Assembly: GCF_021864465.1 (NCBI RefSeq)
Contig: NZ_JAKKUV010000006.1
Span: 62,001-126,000 of the forward strand
Direction of reading: 5' to 3'
DNA length: 64,000 bases
DNA from: Hyphobacterium sp. SN044
GTDB lineage: Bacteria; Pseudomonadota; Alphaproteobacteria; Caulobacterales; Maricaulaceae
The position numbers and the translations under genes are program-made. The notes under the pieces are model-generated. The model was not told the origin of the DNA. It did not search any database and saw nothing but the letters and a program-made list of their open reading frames with translations. Below, one piece after another: positions 1-8,164 of the stretch; the first letter of the stretch is position 1, and each line of letters starts with the position of its first letter.

Positions 1-926
1 CGGTAGGAATAGACCGGCCGCTCGGCGCGCTTCGGGATGAAGTAGTACATGATCGCCAGGAAGCCGGCGGTCAGGAAGAATCCGACCGCGTTGTGGCCGT
101 ACCACCACTGGGTCAGCGCACCCTGCACGCCCGACATCACCGGGTAGGACCAGGCGCCGAACCAGTTCACCGGCACCGCCAGATTGTTCACCACGTGCAG
201 CAGCGCGATCGTCACGATGAAGGCGAGGTAGAACCAGTTGGCCACGTAGATGTGCGGTTCTTTCCGCTTCCACAGCGTGCCGAGGAAGACGAGGAGGTAG
301 ACCACCCAGACCAGGGTCAGCCAGATGTCGGCATACCATTCCGGCTCGGCGTATTCCTTGCCCTGCGTGATGCCGAGCAGATAACCGGTCGCCGCGATGA
401 CGATGAAGAACTGGTAGCCCCAGAACACGAACCAGGGCCACAAGCCCCCGGCGATCCGCGTGCGGCAGGTCCGCTGTACGACGTAGAAAGAGGTCGCGAT
501 CAGTGCATTGCCGCCAAAGGCGAAGATCACGGCCGAGGTGTGCAGCGGCCGCAGCCGTCCGAAGTTCAGAAAGCCGAAATCGGCGAAATAGAACAGGTTC
601 GGAAATGCCAGCTGGAGCGCAATGATCACGCCGACGAGGAAGCCGGCGATACCCCAGAACATGGTGGCGATCGTACCGGCCTTGATCACGCCCTCGGCGT
701 ATTGCGACTCGTCATTGACCGGGCCGCCATTGGAAAAGGCCCCGACCAGCATGATGAGGCCGATCAGCGAACCGGCCATGATCAGCCAGCCCTGCTGCTC
801 CATGAGCGGATCGCCGCCACGGGCAACCGCATAGAGCGACCAGAAGAAGACCCCGATCAGAATGAGCGCGATCAGGAAGCCTTCGGCGCCCCCCTTCCGC
901 GGTGCGGGAAATGCGATGTTCGTCAT
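1..926 (-). CDS. ccoN: cbb3-type cytochrome c oxidase subunit I (partial, 3' end outside window)
   Basis: This is the catalytic heme b/b3-CuB subunit of the high-affinity cbb3 terminal oxidase in the inner membrane. The reading frame opens with ATG at 926 (protein begins MTNIAFPAP), preceded by a GGGGGA ribosome site, and runs off the left edge after about 308 codons. Recognisable stretches are [16 protein letters not shown], carrying a heme-ligand His, and [12 protein letters not shown], carrying the CuB-ligand His of the heme-copper family, plus many hydrophobic helices. ccoO, ccoQ and ccoP would be expected beyond the left edge. I saw no FNR box between 927 and 1084, which is unusual for a cbb3 operon. 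Confidence 0.95.
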   Translation of the reverse strand, partial: MTNIAFPAPRKGGAEGFLIALILIGVFFWSLYAVARGGDPLMEQQGWLIMAGSLIGLIMLVGAFSNGGPVNDESQYAEGVIKAGTIATMFWGIAGFLVGVIIALQLAFPNLFYFADFGFLNFGRLRPLHTSAVIFAFGGNALIATSFYVVQRTCRTRIAGGLWPWFVFWGYQFFIVIAATGYLLGITQGKEYAEPEWYADIWLTLVWVVYLLVFLGTLWKRKEPHIYVANWFYLAFIVTIALLHVVNNLAVPVNWFGAWSYPVMSGVQGALTQWWYGHNAVGFFLTAGFLAIMYYFIPKRAERPVYSY

Positions 927-988
927 TGAGTCCCCCGACGAATGTCCTGCGGGTTCAATCCCACAGTTCAAGTGCGGCTTTCAAGAGA

Positions 989-1005
989 CCCCACACACAG
1001 TGGGG
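989..1005. repeat. short perfect hairpin upstream of ccoN
   Basis: CCCCAC-ACACA-GTGGGG is a perfect 6-bp stem with a 5-base loop, between the ccoN start and the end of the protease-like gene. It could lie in the ccoN 5' leader or act as an operator. No function is assigned. Confidence 0.4.
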
Positions 1006-1042
1006 CAATACGCCGCGCATGTCGCAGGCCGGGGGAGGATAC

Positions 1043-1067
1043 GGGGCCGGACGCTTGTTCCGGCCCC
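1043..1067 (-). terminator. hairpin terminator candidate after the metalloprotease-like gene
   Basis: GGGGCCGGA and TCCGGCCCC form a perfect 9-bp stem with a 7-base loop, 18 bp beyond the stop codon at 1085. The minus-strand tail has no clear T run, so it may stop transcription only weakly or serve to stabilise the 3' end. Confidence 0.5.
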
Positions 1068-1084
1068 GAACGCCTGCAAAACGC

Positions 1085-3328
1085 TTACTCTTGTCCCGGC
1101 GCGGTGAAATGCCGGGCGTCGAAGCGGTAGGCCGCCTGGGCCATCGCCGCATTCGACGGCTGGATGTCGAGCGAGTAGCCGACACCCGAACACGCACCCG
1201 GCTCTTCCGGCATGTTGGCGTTGAACACCATCAGGCCGAGATACTCCCAACCCGCCGTGTCGATCACGCCGGACTGGCCGAGCGGCACGACGTGCATCTC
1301 GTCATCGCGCACACCGAGCGCGACGACTTCGACACCCGCCTCTGCTTCAAGCGAAACGGTGAATCGGCCGTCGAGATCAACCGTGAAATAATTCGCGCCG
1401 AGCTGTTCCAGCCCGCCCTTCGAACGCCACGGACCGGTCTCCGACAGCGTGCGCTGCAGCGCCACGGTGGAGTTGAACAGCGGTGCCAGCTCGTAGTCGA
1501 GCGCCAAATTCTGGGCACGCCAGCGGCCGATCACTTCCGGAATGGTCGTGCCTTCCTCGCGCAGCGCGGCCGCCACGGTTTCGAACCCGTCCATCTCGAC
1601 CGTGTTTTCCCAGATCCGCACGATCAGGTCTTCGCCATAGACGTCGGCCATCGACTGCAGCAGCGTCCATTGCGAGTAGTTGTGACCGCTCTCGCTCGTC
1701 GTCCAGCAACGCTCCGGCGAGTCGTAGTCGCTGGAGACATAGTCGGTCGCGTCCTGGTCATCCCCGACCGTGGCCACTTCGATCCACGACGCGGTGGATT
1801 CGTAGAGCCAGTCGAGGGCTTCCTCGGCGTCATAGGCATACTGGATGACGTGCGCGAATTCGTGCGTTGCAGTCGCCCGCATCAGGCTGTGCGGAGAGGC
1901 CGCCTTGCCGAGACCCGCGAAGTCGTTCTCGATCAGGAAGATCGCGCGAGCCGCCGCCATTTCGCGAACGTCCGGCGTGTTCGGATTGTCGAACACCATC
2001 TGCGCCGGGCGCGTGAAGCCGAGCGAACCGCCGGCATCGCCGATATAGGCGCGATAGATACCTTCATCGTCGCGGATCGGTTCGGCCCAGCCCATCCGGT
2101 TCACCTGGATGTCGAGCATTTCCTGCAGGGCGACACCGACCGATTCCGCATATTCCAGCGACGAGGCGTCCTCACCTTCAAGCGTGTAGTAGACGATGAA
2201 GTCTTCTGTGCGGATCGACTGCACATCGCCGCTCAGCTGGATCGAATTGTCGAGCAGGGCCTGCAGCGTGTCGACGACGGAAGCGTCGACCGACATCAGG
2301 ACCAGTTCGAACATGCCGCTCGACTCGCCGCCCTGATAGCGGGTGATCTCGAGCATGTAAGTGCCGGCCTCGGTCGCCGTATAGGCGAAGGCGGAGTTCA
2401 GCGAGCCGTCGCCGCGATCGTCGTTGAGTGCGACCGGGAAACCGTCCGGACCCTCAAGGCGGATGACCGGGTCGAGATCGCCTTCGATCGTATCGGCCAT
2501 GACGTAGAGCGTCTGGCCTGCAGCGAGCGTCACCGGGTATTCCAGCGATTCCGGATCACCGCTCAGATAGTCGGAATAGACCGCGATCTGCTCGCCCTCG
2601 ATGGAGCCGAAATCGAACGGCACTTCGGCATTCGGGTCGATCGCCAGCGACAGGATGGCATCGCCCTGGCCGTCACCCGACCACGTGCTCAGCGCGACCT
2701 GATAGCGGCCGGCCTCGGAGGCTTGGAAGATCAGGTGAGAGTTGAGCGAGCCGTCGCCGCGGTCGTCATTCTCGGCAATCGTGTTGCCGTCGGCATCCAG
2801 CAGCGCCAGCGTCGTGTCGAGGTCCTCGTTCAGCGCGAAGGTCGAAGCGACGAAGATGTCGTCTTCGGCCAGGTCGACCGTGAAGTTGCGGGTCGGTCGC
2901 GACGTGTCGATCGTGACGACGTCCTCCATGATGACGCGCGCATCGTCGGACAGGCCGAAATCGATCCCGTAGAGGATTTCCAGCTCGAACGATCCGATCG
3001 CATTGCCATAGCCGGTGACCGCGGCCGTGTAGCGGCCGCCGGCCGTGGCGACATAGACGATTTGTGACTGCAGGCTTTCGCCCGACGGCATGTCGTCATT
3101 TTGTGCCAGGCGCACACCGTCCGGACCGGTCAGGGTCAAAATAGTGTCGAAATTCTCGTCCGACATCGTCGTCAGCGTGACGACTTCCCCGGCCTCGAGC
3201 TCGAACGGAAAATCAACCTGCGGCCGGTCGACCGTTACCTCACCCGAAAGCACTTCACTCTGCGGCTCCTGCGCGAGCGCACAGCCCGCCGACACCGCGA
3301 CAAGAAACGACACGATTGCAATACGCAT
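1085..3328 (-). CDS. secreted HExxH metalloprotease-like protein with PPC-type repeats
   Basis: This is a predicted exported protein of 747 aa. I start it at ATG 3328 because that ATG follows AGGGG at good spacing and gives a signal peptide (MRIAIVSFLVAVSAGCALA); a GTG at 3352 is the alternative. Residues of roughly 30-355 hold three beta-sandwich repeats containing LAQNDD or the repeated NDDRGDGSLNS, typical of pre-peptidase C-terminal (PPC) domains. The C-terminal half has HEFAH at residues 489-493 inside ATHEFAHVIQYAYD, a zinc-protease (zincin) signature, followed by WLYESTASW where a third ligand is usual. Proteolysis is inferred; the exact peptidase family is not recognised. It appears monocistronic. 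Confidence 0.75.
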   Translation of the reverse strand: MRIAIVSFLVAVSAGCALAQEPQSEVLSGEVTVDRPQVDFPFELEAGEVVTLTTMSDENFDTILTLTGPDGVRLAQNDDMPSGESLQSQIVYVATAGGRYTAAVTGYGNAIGSFELEILYGIDFGLSDDARVIMEDVVTIDTSRPTRNFTVDLAEDDIFVASTFALNEDLDTTLALLDADGNTIAENDDRGDGSLNSHLIFQASEAGRYQVALSTWSGDGQGDAILSLAIDPNAEVPFDFGSIEGEQIAVYSDYLSGDPESLEYPVTLAAGQTLYVMADTIEGDLDPVIRLEGPDGFPVALNDDRGDGSLNSAFAYTATEAGTYMLEITRYQGGESSGMFELVLMSVDASVVDTLQALLDNSIQLSGDVQSIRTEDFIVYYTLEGEDASSLEYAESVGVALQEMLDIQVNRMGWAEPIRDDEGIYRAYIGDAGGSLGFTRPAQMVFDNPNTPDVREMAAARAIFLIENDFAGLGKAASPHSLMRATATHEFAHVIQYAYDAEEALDWLYESTASWIEVATVGDDQDATDYVSSDYDSPERCWTTSESGHNYSQWTLLQSMADVYGEDLIVRIWENTVEMDGFETVAAALREEGTTIPEVIGRWRAQNLALDYELAPLFNSTVALQRTLSETGPWRSKGGLEQLGANYFTVDLDGRFTVSLEAEAGVEVVALGVRDDEMHVVPLGQSGVIDTAGWEYLGLMVFNANMPEEPGACSGVGYSLDIQPSNAAMAQAAYRFDARHFTAPGQE

Positions 3329-3499
3329 GAAAGACCCCTGCAGGCCGGTCACAGGAGGCGACCGGCGTCCCTGCCACTCCGATTAGGCCATGTCGGCAGG
3401 AGCGGCAAGTTCGCGGCAGGACCATTCGCAGGCTGGCCCGTCCCCGTTCGCGCCGCCGCGGGAGGCAGGTCCGCCGTGCATGGCAAGCCTGAAAGAAGG

Positions 3500-3527
3500 A
3501 CGGCGGAGCTCAGGGGAGCTCCGCCGT
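3500..3527 (-). terminator. intrinsic terminator of the symporter operon
   Basis: ACGGCGGAGCT and AGCTCCGCCGT form a perfect 11-bp stem with a 6-base loop, 24 bp beyond the symporter stop at 3551. On the minus strand it is followed by the pyrimidine-rich tail CCTTCTTTC. Confidence 0.7.
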
Positions 3528-3550
3528 GCAAGTTGCAGAAGGGGTTCCGG

Positions 3551-5500
3551 TTATTCCGCCGGTGCCGGATTCGCCGGTGCGTGACCGACATGGGCCCTGG
3601 CGGAGGGGATGCGGATTTCCTCGACCATGTCCTGGACCTCGCGTGGCGGGGCCGGCGTCATCACCGACACGGCGATCGAGACCGCGAAGGACAGAGCCAT
3701 GCCGACCGATCCGAAGCCTTCCGGCGAGATGCCGAGGAACCACTGGTCGGCCGTCCCCATGGCGAAGCCGGGCAGAACACCGAACGGTCCGAGCAGAGCG
3801 GTCACGCCCAGACCGGCTGCCAAGATCGTCAGCAGCAGGCGACCGGTCCCGCCGACCTCGCCCTTCGTCCCGAAGATCAGGACGACGAAGGCAATGGCGG
3901 CCAGAAGGGCACACACCCCGATCACCGCGGCCGAGAAACCGATCTTGAAGTGGACAATGTAGAGCGCCGTCACGATGAGGCCGGTGGCCATGCCCGCGAT
4001 CGCACCCTGCTTGTTCATCCGCTTCCAGAAGATGCCCAGGAAGATGGCCGGGAAGAAGCTCGCCGCAGCCAGACCGAAGGCGAAAGCCACGACCGCCGCC
4101 ACGAAACCCGGCGGATTGATCCCCGCATAGATGGCGACCAGCACCGCGGCGACCGCCGCGATCCGGGCCACCAGCAATTCCTGCGTATCGCTCATCCCCT
4201 TGAACAGAACCTTGCGGCACAGATCGTGGGAAACCGCGGACGAGATCACCATCAGGAGGCCGGCCGCGGTCGAGAGCGCGGCGGCAAGACCGCCCGCCAC
4301 GACGAGACCGATCACCCAGGCCGGAAGGCCGCCGATTTCCGGATTGGCCAGCACGAAGATGTCGCGATCGAGCTGCGTCACCTCGTTCACAGCCGGATCA
4401 GCCCGGTATTGGATCAGGCCGTCGCCATTACGGTCCTCGGCGTTCAGAAGGCCGGTATCCCGCCAGTTGTAGAACCAGGCCGGGGTGTCTCCCTCGCCCA
4501 GATCCCCGCGCGCCGCCGGATCGTTGGCAGCTTCCACCGACCAGCGGCTTTCATTGACCGTGTCGATGAAGTTCGACCGGGCAAAGATCGCGACCGCCGG
4601 GGCGGTGGTGTAGAGAATGGCGATGAAGATCAGCGCCCAGCCTGCGGACTTGCGCGCATCCGACGCCTTCGGAACGGTGAAGAAGCGGATGATAACGTGC
4701 GGCAGACCCGCCGTGCCGACCATCAGCGCGAGCGTGATGGCGAACACGTCGATCATCGCCTTGGATCCGTCGGTATAGGCGCTGAATCCGAGCTCCGTGA
4801 GCGTCGTGTCGAGCGATTGCAGCAGGGGCGTTCCGTCCTGCGCGTTGCCGATGAAGCCGAGCTGCGGGATGGGCGAACCGGTGATCTGCAGCGACAGGAA
4901 GATGGCCGGAACCATGAAGGCGAAGATCAGGACGCAATACTGCGCGACCTGCGTGTAGGTGATCCCCTTCATCCCGCCGAGCGCGGCGTAGAACAGGACG
5001 ATGATCGCCCCGACGATGACGCCGGCCTCGATCGGCACGTGCAGGAAGTTCGAGAAGGCGATTCCGACGCCCCGCATCTGCCCGGCAATGTAGGTGAAGG
5101 AGATGAAGAGCGCGCAGATCACCGCGACGATGCGCGCGGCCTGGCTGTAATAGCGGTCGCCCACGAAATCCGGCACGGTGAACTTGCCGAATTTCCTCAA
5201 GTAGGGCGCGAGCAGCAGCGCCAGCAGCACATAGCCGCCGGTCCAGCCCATCAGATAGACCGATCCGTCATAGCCGGAGAAGGCAATGATGCCGGCCATG
5301 GACATGAAGGACGCCGCACTCATCCAGTCGGCGGCGGTCGCCATGCCGTTGAAGACCGGATGCACGTCGTGCCCAGCGACGTAGAAATCGTCAGTCGAGG
5401 CGGCCCGCGCCCAGACCGCGATGCCGATATAGACCCCGAAGGTCGTGATGACGAAAAGCGCCGTCCAGAACAGGGTCGGCGACATACCCATGATGTCCAT
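3551..5500 (-). CDS. sodium:solute symporter (SSS family, DUF4212-partnered type)
   Basis: This 649-aa inner-membrane Na+-coupled importer has about 13 hydrophobic helices. The opening STDDFYVAGHDVHPVFNGMA is the classic SSS start, followed by AADWMSAASFMSMAG and ALGGMKGITYTQVAQY, the conserved sodium-site region. It is longer than a usual SSS protein because of hydrophilic inserts near residues 205-245 and 310-375, as seen in the subgroup paired with a DUF4212 small subunit. ATG 5500 follows GGGAGGG and lies 11 bp after the DUF4212 stop. Acetate or another short carboxylate is the likely substrate by family resemblance; the sequence does not settle it. Confidence 0.88.
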   Translation of the reverse strand: MDIMGMSPTLFWTALFVITTFGVYIGIAVWARAASTDDFYVAGHDVHPVFNGMATAADWMSAASFMSMAGIIAFSGYDGSVYLMGWTGGYVLLALLLAPYLRKFGKFTVPDFVGDRYYSQAARIVAVICALFISFTYIAGQMRGVGIAFSNFLHVPIEAGVIVGAIIVLFYAALGGMKGITYTQVAQYCVLIFAFMVPAIFLSLQITGSPIPQLGFIGNAQDGTPLLQSLDTTLTELGFSAYTDGSKAMIDVFAITLALMVGTAGLPHVIIRFFTVPKASDARKSAGWALIFIAILYTTAPAVAIFARSNFIDTVNESRWSVEAANDPAARGDLGEGDTPAWFYNWRDTGLLNAEDRNGDGLIQYRADPAVNEVTQLDRDIFVLANPEIGGLPAWVIGLVVAGGLAAALSTAAGLLMVISSAVSHDLCRKVLFKGMSDTQELLVARIAAVAAVLVAIYAGINPPGFVAAVVAFAFGLAAASFFPAIFLGIFWKRMNKQGAIAGMATGLIVTALYIVHFKIGFSAAVIGVCALLAAIAFVVLIFGTKGEVGGTGRLLLTILAAGLGVTALLGPFGVLPGFAMGTADQWFLGISPEGFGSVGMALSFAVSIAVSVMTPAPPREVQDMVEEIRIPSARAHVGHAPANPAPAE

Positions 5501-5511
5501 TGAACCCTCCC

Positions 5512-5826
5512 TCAGCCCTGGTCGTCATCGACGTCATACTTGCGCTCGATGCGGTGCATCAGCGCGGAGTAGACAAAGATCAGAATGACGAAGACGTAGA
5601 TGCTGCCCTGCTGGGCGAACCAGAATCCCAGCGGCGCGCTGCCGATCGAGAACTGGTCGAGAAAATCGCGGAACAGGATTCCGGCGCCGAACGACACCAG
5701 GAACCAGATGGCGAGCAGAACCCCCATCAGGGTCAGATTCTCCCGCCAGTATGCCTTGAACGATGCTTCTGAGATGTCGTGAACGCCTTCGGCGCCCCCC
5801 TCCCCGTCTTCCGGTGCCTCCGCCAT
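5512..5826 (-). CDS. DUF4212 small membrane subunit of the symporter
   Basis: This is a 104-aa protein with two membrane helices (near GVLLAIWFLVSFGAGILF and GSIYVFVILIFVYSALMHRI) and a charged tail. It is the standard small partner encoded just upstream of DUF4212-type sodium/solute symporters and probably forms a complex with that permease. I chose ATG 5826 because it has the strong site GGGGAGG at correct spacing; in-frame starts at 5847 and 5883 lack this. Confidence 0.88.
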   Translation of the reverse strand: MAEAPEDGEGGAEGVHDISEASFKAYWRENLTLMGVLLAIWFLVSFGAGILFRDFLDQFSIGSAPLGFWFAQQGSIYVFVILIFVYSALMHRIERKYDVDDDQG

Positions 5827-5978
5827 GTTGGCCTCCCCATTTGTCATTGCCGGCCCGAATGTCAGTGCCGGATGACGCACCATGCCAAGTGCGCCGGGAC
5901 GAAGTCACCCCGACATTGGGCGAATCCGGTTTGAACACTTGCGGCGGCTTGCGTTTGGAGGGACGGTTTCGCTAGCTT

Positions 5979-5995
5979 GCTTGCAATAGAAAACC
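5979..5995 (+). promoter_or_regulatory. shared 17-bp motif, copy 1 (paaN)
   Basis: GCTTGCAATAGAAAACC ends 19 bp before the paaN ATG. It is nearly identical to the copy at 26927-26943 and resembles five others in the window. It may be an operator or an extended -10 promoter element. Confidence 0.55.
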
Positions 5996-6014
5996 GACAG
6001 GGATTATCGCTTTT

Positions 6015-7721
6015 ATGGCAACGCCCGCATCACTTTACGAACGCCACCGCGACCATCTGGGCGCAGCTCTGGACGCCTGTGCGACGCGCCGCCAGTGGAG
6101 TCCGTTCCGGGAATCGCCCAGCAGCAAGATTCATGGCGAGGAGAAGCCCGCCGAGGGCAAGGCCCGCTTCGACGCCCTCCTCGGCAAACCCTTCGAACTC
6201 GATCAGCCGGGCACGATCGGCCGGACCGGTCACGAAATCTCGCCCTACACCCAGAAGCCGCTGGGCATCGACTACCCGAAGAGCGATCCCGGCGCCTTGT
6301 TCGCCGCCGCGAAGACGGCGACGAGGTCCTGGTCGCGTCTGACACCGGAAGAGCGCGCCGGGATCTGTTTCGAGATCGCCTTCGCGATGGAAGAGCAGGC
6401 CTTTGCCAACGCCCATGCCACCATGCACACCGCCGGACAGGCCTATCTCATGGCCTTTTCGGGCAGCGGCCCCAACGCGCTCGACCGCGGCATCGAGGCG
6501 CTCGCCTATGCCTACAAGGCGTTGAAGGATGTGCCCGGCCAGGCGCAATGGGAGAAGAATTTCGGCCGCGGCGGCGATGTGCGTCTGAACAAGACCTACC
6601 GCACGCGCGGCCGCGGCGTGGCTGTGGTCGTGTGCTGCGCCACCTTCCCGATGTGGAATGCCTATCCCGCCATCTTCGCCAATCTGATGACCGGCAATCC
6701 GGCCATCGTGAAACCCCATCCCAATGGCATCCTGCCCGTGGCGATGGCGGTGAAGCGCATGCGCGACGTGCTGACTGAAACAGGGCTCGACCCGAATATG
6801 GTCCTGATGGCCGCCGATACGCGCGAGGCGCCGGTCACGATCGACCTGCTGAAACATCCCGACTGCGCGATCATCGACTACACCGGCAGCCAGCGCTTCG
6901 GCCGCTGGATCGAGGAGAATTGCGCCGATCGCCTCGTCTACACCGAGACCGCCGGGTGCAACGGCGTCGTGATCGACGGATTCCGGGATACCGGCGGCGC
7001 CATTGCCGGTCTCGCCAACGGGCTGTGCGGTTTCTCGGCCCAGATGTGCACCAGCCCGCAGAATCTCCACATCCCCGAAGCCGGCATCAGCGGTCCCGAT
7101 GGAGACCTCAGTTTCGACGAGGTCGCCACTCAACTGGTCGAAGCCATCCGGTCGCGCGGCAGCAATCCGAAGGTCGCGGCAGGGCTGTGCGCCGCCATCC
7201 AGGCCGAGGAGTCTCTCAGGCATATCGAGCGCGTGCGGGAGGCGGTGACCAGGGCTGGCGGGCGGATCTGGCTCGACAGCCACCCCTACGACTACCCCGA
7301 CTTTCCCGATGCGCGGACGGCGACACCGCTGGTCGTCGAAGTGCCGGCCGAGGCAATCGATCTCTATGGCGAGGAAGTCTTCGCGCCGGTCTGCTTCCTG
7401 ATCCGCGAACCGGACCGCGACACCGCGCTGGAACGCGCCGCGCACCTGGCGGCCACGCGCGGGGCAATCTCGTCCTACCTCTATTCCGCGGATCCGGACT
7501 TCATCGACCGGGCGCAGGACGCCTTCACCGATGCCGGGGCCTCGCTCTGGATCAACATGGATGGCCGAATGCCGATCAATTTCGCGGCAGCCTATAGCGA
7601 CTATCACGTCACCGGGCTGAACCCGGCGGGCAATGCCTGCCTGGCCGACCTGGCCTTCGTCGCCAATCGCTTCCGCATCGTCCAGTTCCGCGAGCCTGTG
7701 CCGGCGGGAGACGCGGCATGA
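6015..7721 (+). CDS. paaN: PaaN-type aldehyde dehydrogenase
   Basis: This 568-aa NAD(P)-dependent aldehyde dehydrogenase matches the PaaN branch: it has the N-terminal extension ending in DALLGKPFELDQPG, then GRTGHEISPY and GVAVVVCCATFPMWNAYPA. The catalytic Cys is in GFSAQMCTSPQN and the general-base Glu in YTETAGCNG. PaaN was named from phenylacetate clusters, but no epoxidase (paaABCDE) genes are here, so its substrate is probably an aldehyde made within this catabolic region, such as a product of the dioxygenases. ATG 6015 is preceded by AGGGA and by the shared motif at 5979. Its last codons overlap paaI (ATGA), so the two are co-translated. Confidence 0.85.
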   Translation: MATPASLYERHRDHLGAALDACATRRQWSPFRESPSSKIHGEEKPAEGKARFDALLGKPFELDQPGTIGRTGHEISPYTQKPLGIDYPKSDPGALFAAAKTATRSWSRLTPEERAGICFEIAFAMEEQAFANAHATMHTAGQAYLMAFSGSGPNALDRGIEALAYAYKALKDVPGQAQWEKNFGRGGDVRLNKTYRTRGRGVAVVVCCATFPMWNAYPAIFANLMTGNPAIVKPHPNGILPVAMAVKRMRDVLTETGLDPNMVLMAADTREAPVTIDLLKHPDCAIIDYTGSQRFGRWIEENCADRLVYTETAGCNGVVIDGFRDTGGAIAGLANGLCGFSAQMCTSPQNLHIPEAGISGPDGDLSFDEVATQLVEAIRSRGSNPKVAAGLCAAIQAEESLRHIERVREAVTRAGGRIWLDSHPYDYPDFPDARTATPLVVEVPAEAIDLYGEEVFAPVCFLIREPDRDTALERAAHLAATRGAISSYLYSADPDFIDRAQDAFTDAGASLWINMDGRMPINFAAAYSDYHVTGLNPAGNACLADLAFVANRFRIVQFREPVPAGDAA

Positions 7722-8164
7722 GCGGCGAACTGGACGGTAGCGGCACCGACATCCTCACCCGCTGGCGCGATCAGGGGCATGCGCCCGGTTTCGCCACACT
7801 GCTCGGCTTCCGCATCCTATTCTTCTCCGAAGGCCGCGCCGAGCTGGAATGCGCCATCACACCGGAGCACGCCAATCTGATGGGCGGGGTGCATGGCGGG
7901 GCGATGGCCGGGCTCGTCGATGCGGTCACCGGCTGCGCGATGATGACGATGATCGGCGCCGACGAGCAATTCGCCACGACCGACATTCAGGTGCGCTATG
8001 TCCGCGCCGCCCCTGCGGGACTCGATCGCCTGATCGCTGAGGCGCAGATCGTCCATCGCGGCCGCAAGATGGGCGTCGCGGAGTGCGTGATCCGCTCGCC
8101 CGACGGCACGATCCACGCCCGGGGCACCGCTTCGATGATGCTCACGCCCCGTCCGGCCCGCTGA
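7718..8164 (+). CDS. paaI: PaaI-family hotdog acyl-CoA thioesterase
   Basis: This 148-aa single-hotdog thioesterase has the family signature NLMGGVHGGAMAGLVDAVTG (residues 53-72), with His59 and the Asp at the helix start where catalysis occurs in PaaI/YdiI proteins. It probably releases CoA from dead-end aryl- or acyl-CoA intermediates of the neighbouring pathway. It starts within the paaN stop codon (ATGA). Its 3' end runs 23 bp into the convergent acyl-CoA ligase gene, an unusually close tail-to-tail overlap. Confidence 0.82.
   Translation: MSGELDGSGTDILTRWRDQGHAPGFATLLGFRILFFSEGRAELECAITPEHANLMGGVHGGAMAGLVDAVTGCAMMTMIGADEQFATTDIQVRYVRAAPAGLDRLIAEAQIVHRGRKMGVAECVIRSPDGTIHARGTASMMLTPRPAR

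Noticed and set aside
927-1084. FNR box before ccoN
   Set aside because: Only isolated TTGAA half-sites are seen; none pairs with a TCAA half at N4-N6 spacing.
902-3067. Long plus-strand ORF of 721 codons
   Set aside because: It lies entirely antisense to the metalloprotease-like gene; its Arg/Asp-rich composition is the usual shadow of a GC-rich gene, and no motif is present.
3101-5503. 800-codon plus-strand ORF
   Set aside because: Antisense to the symporter; low-complexity Arg/Gly/His/Asp sequence with no ribosome site.
6015-8164. Classic phenylacetate pathway
   Set aside because: Only paaN- and paaI-type genes are present; the epoxidase, ligase, isomerase and hydrolase genes of the Paa route are absent from the window.
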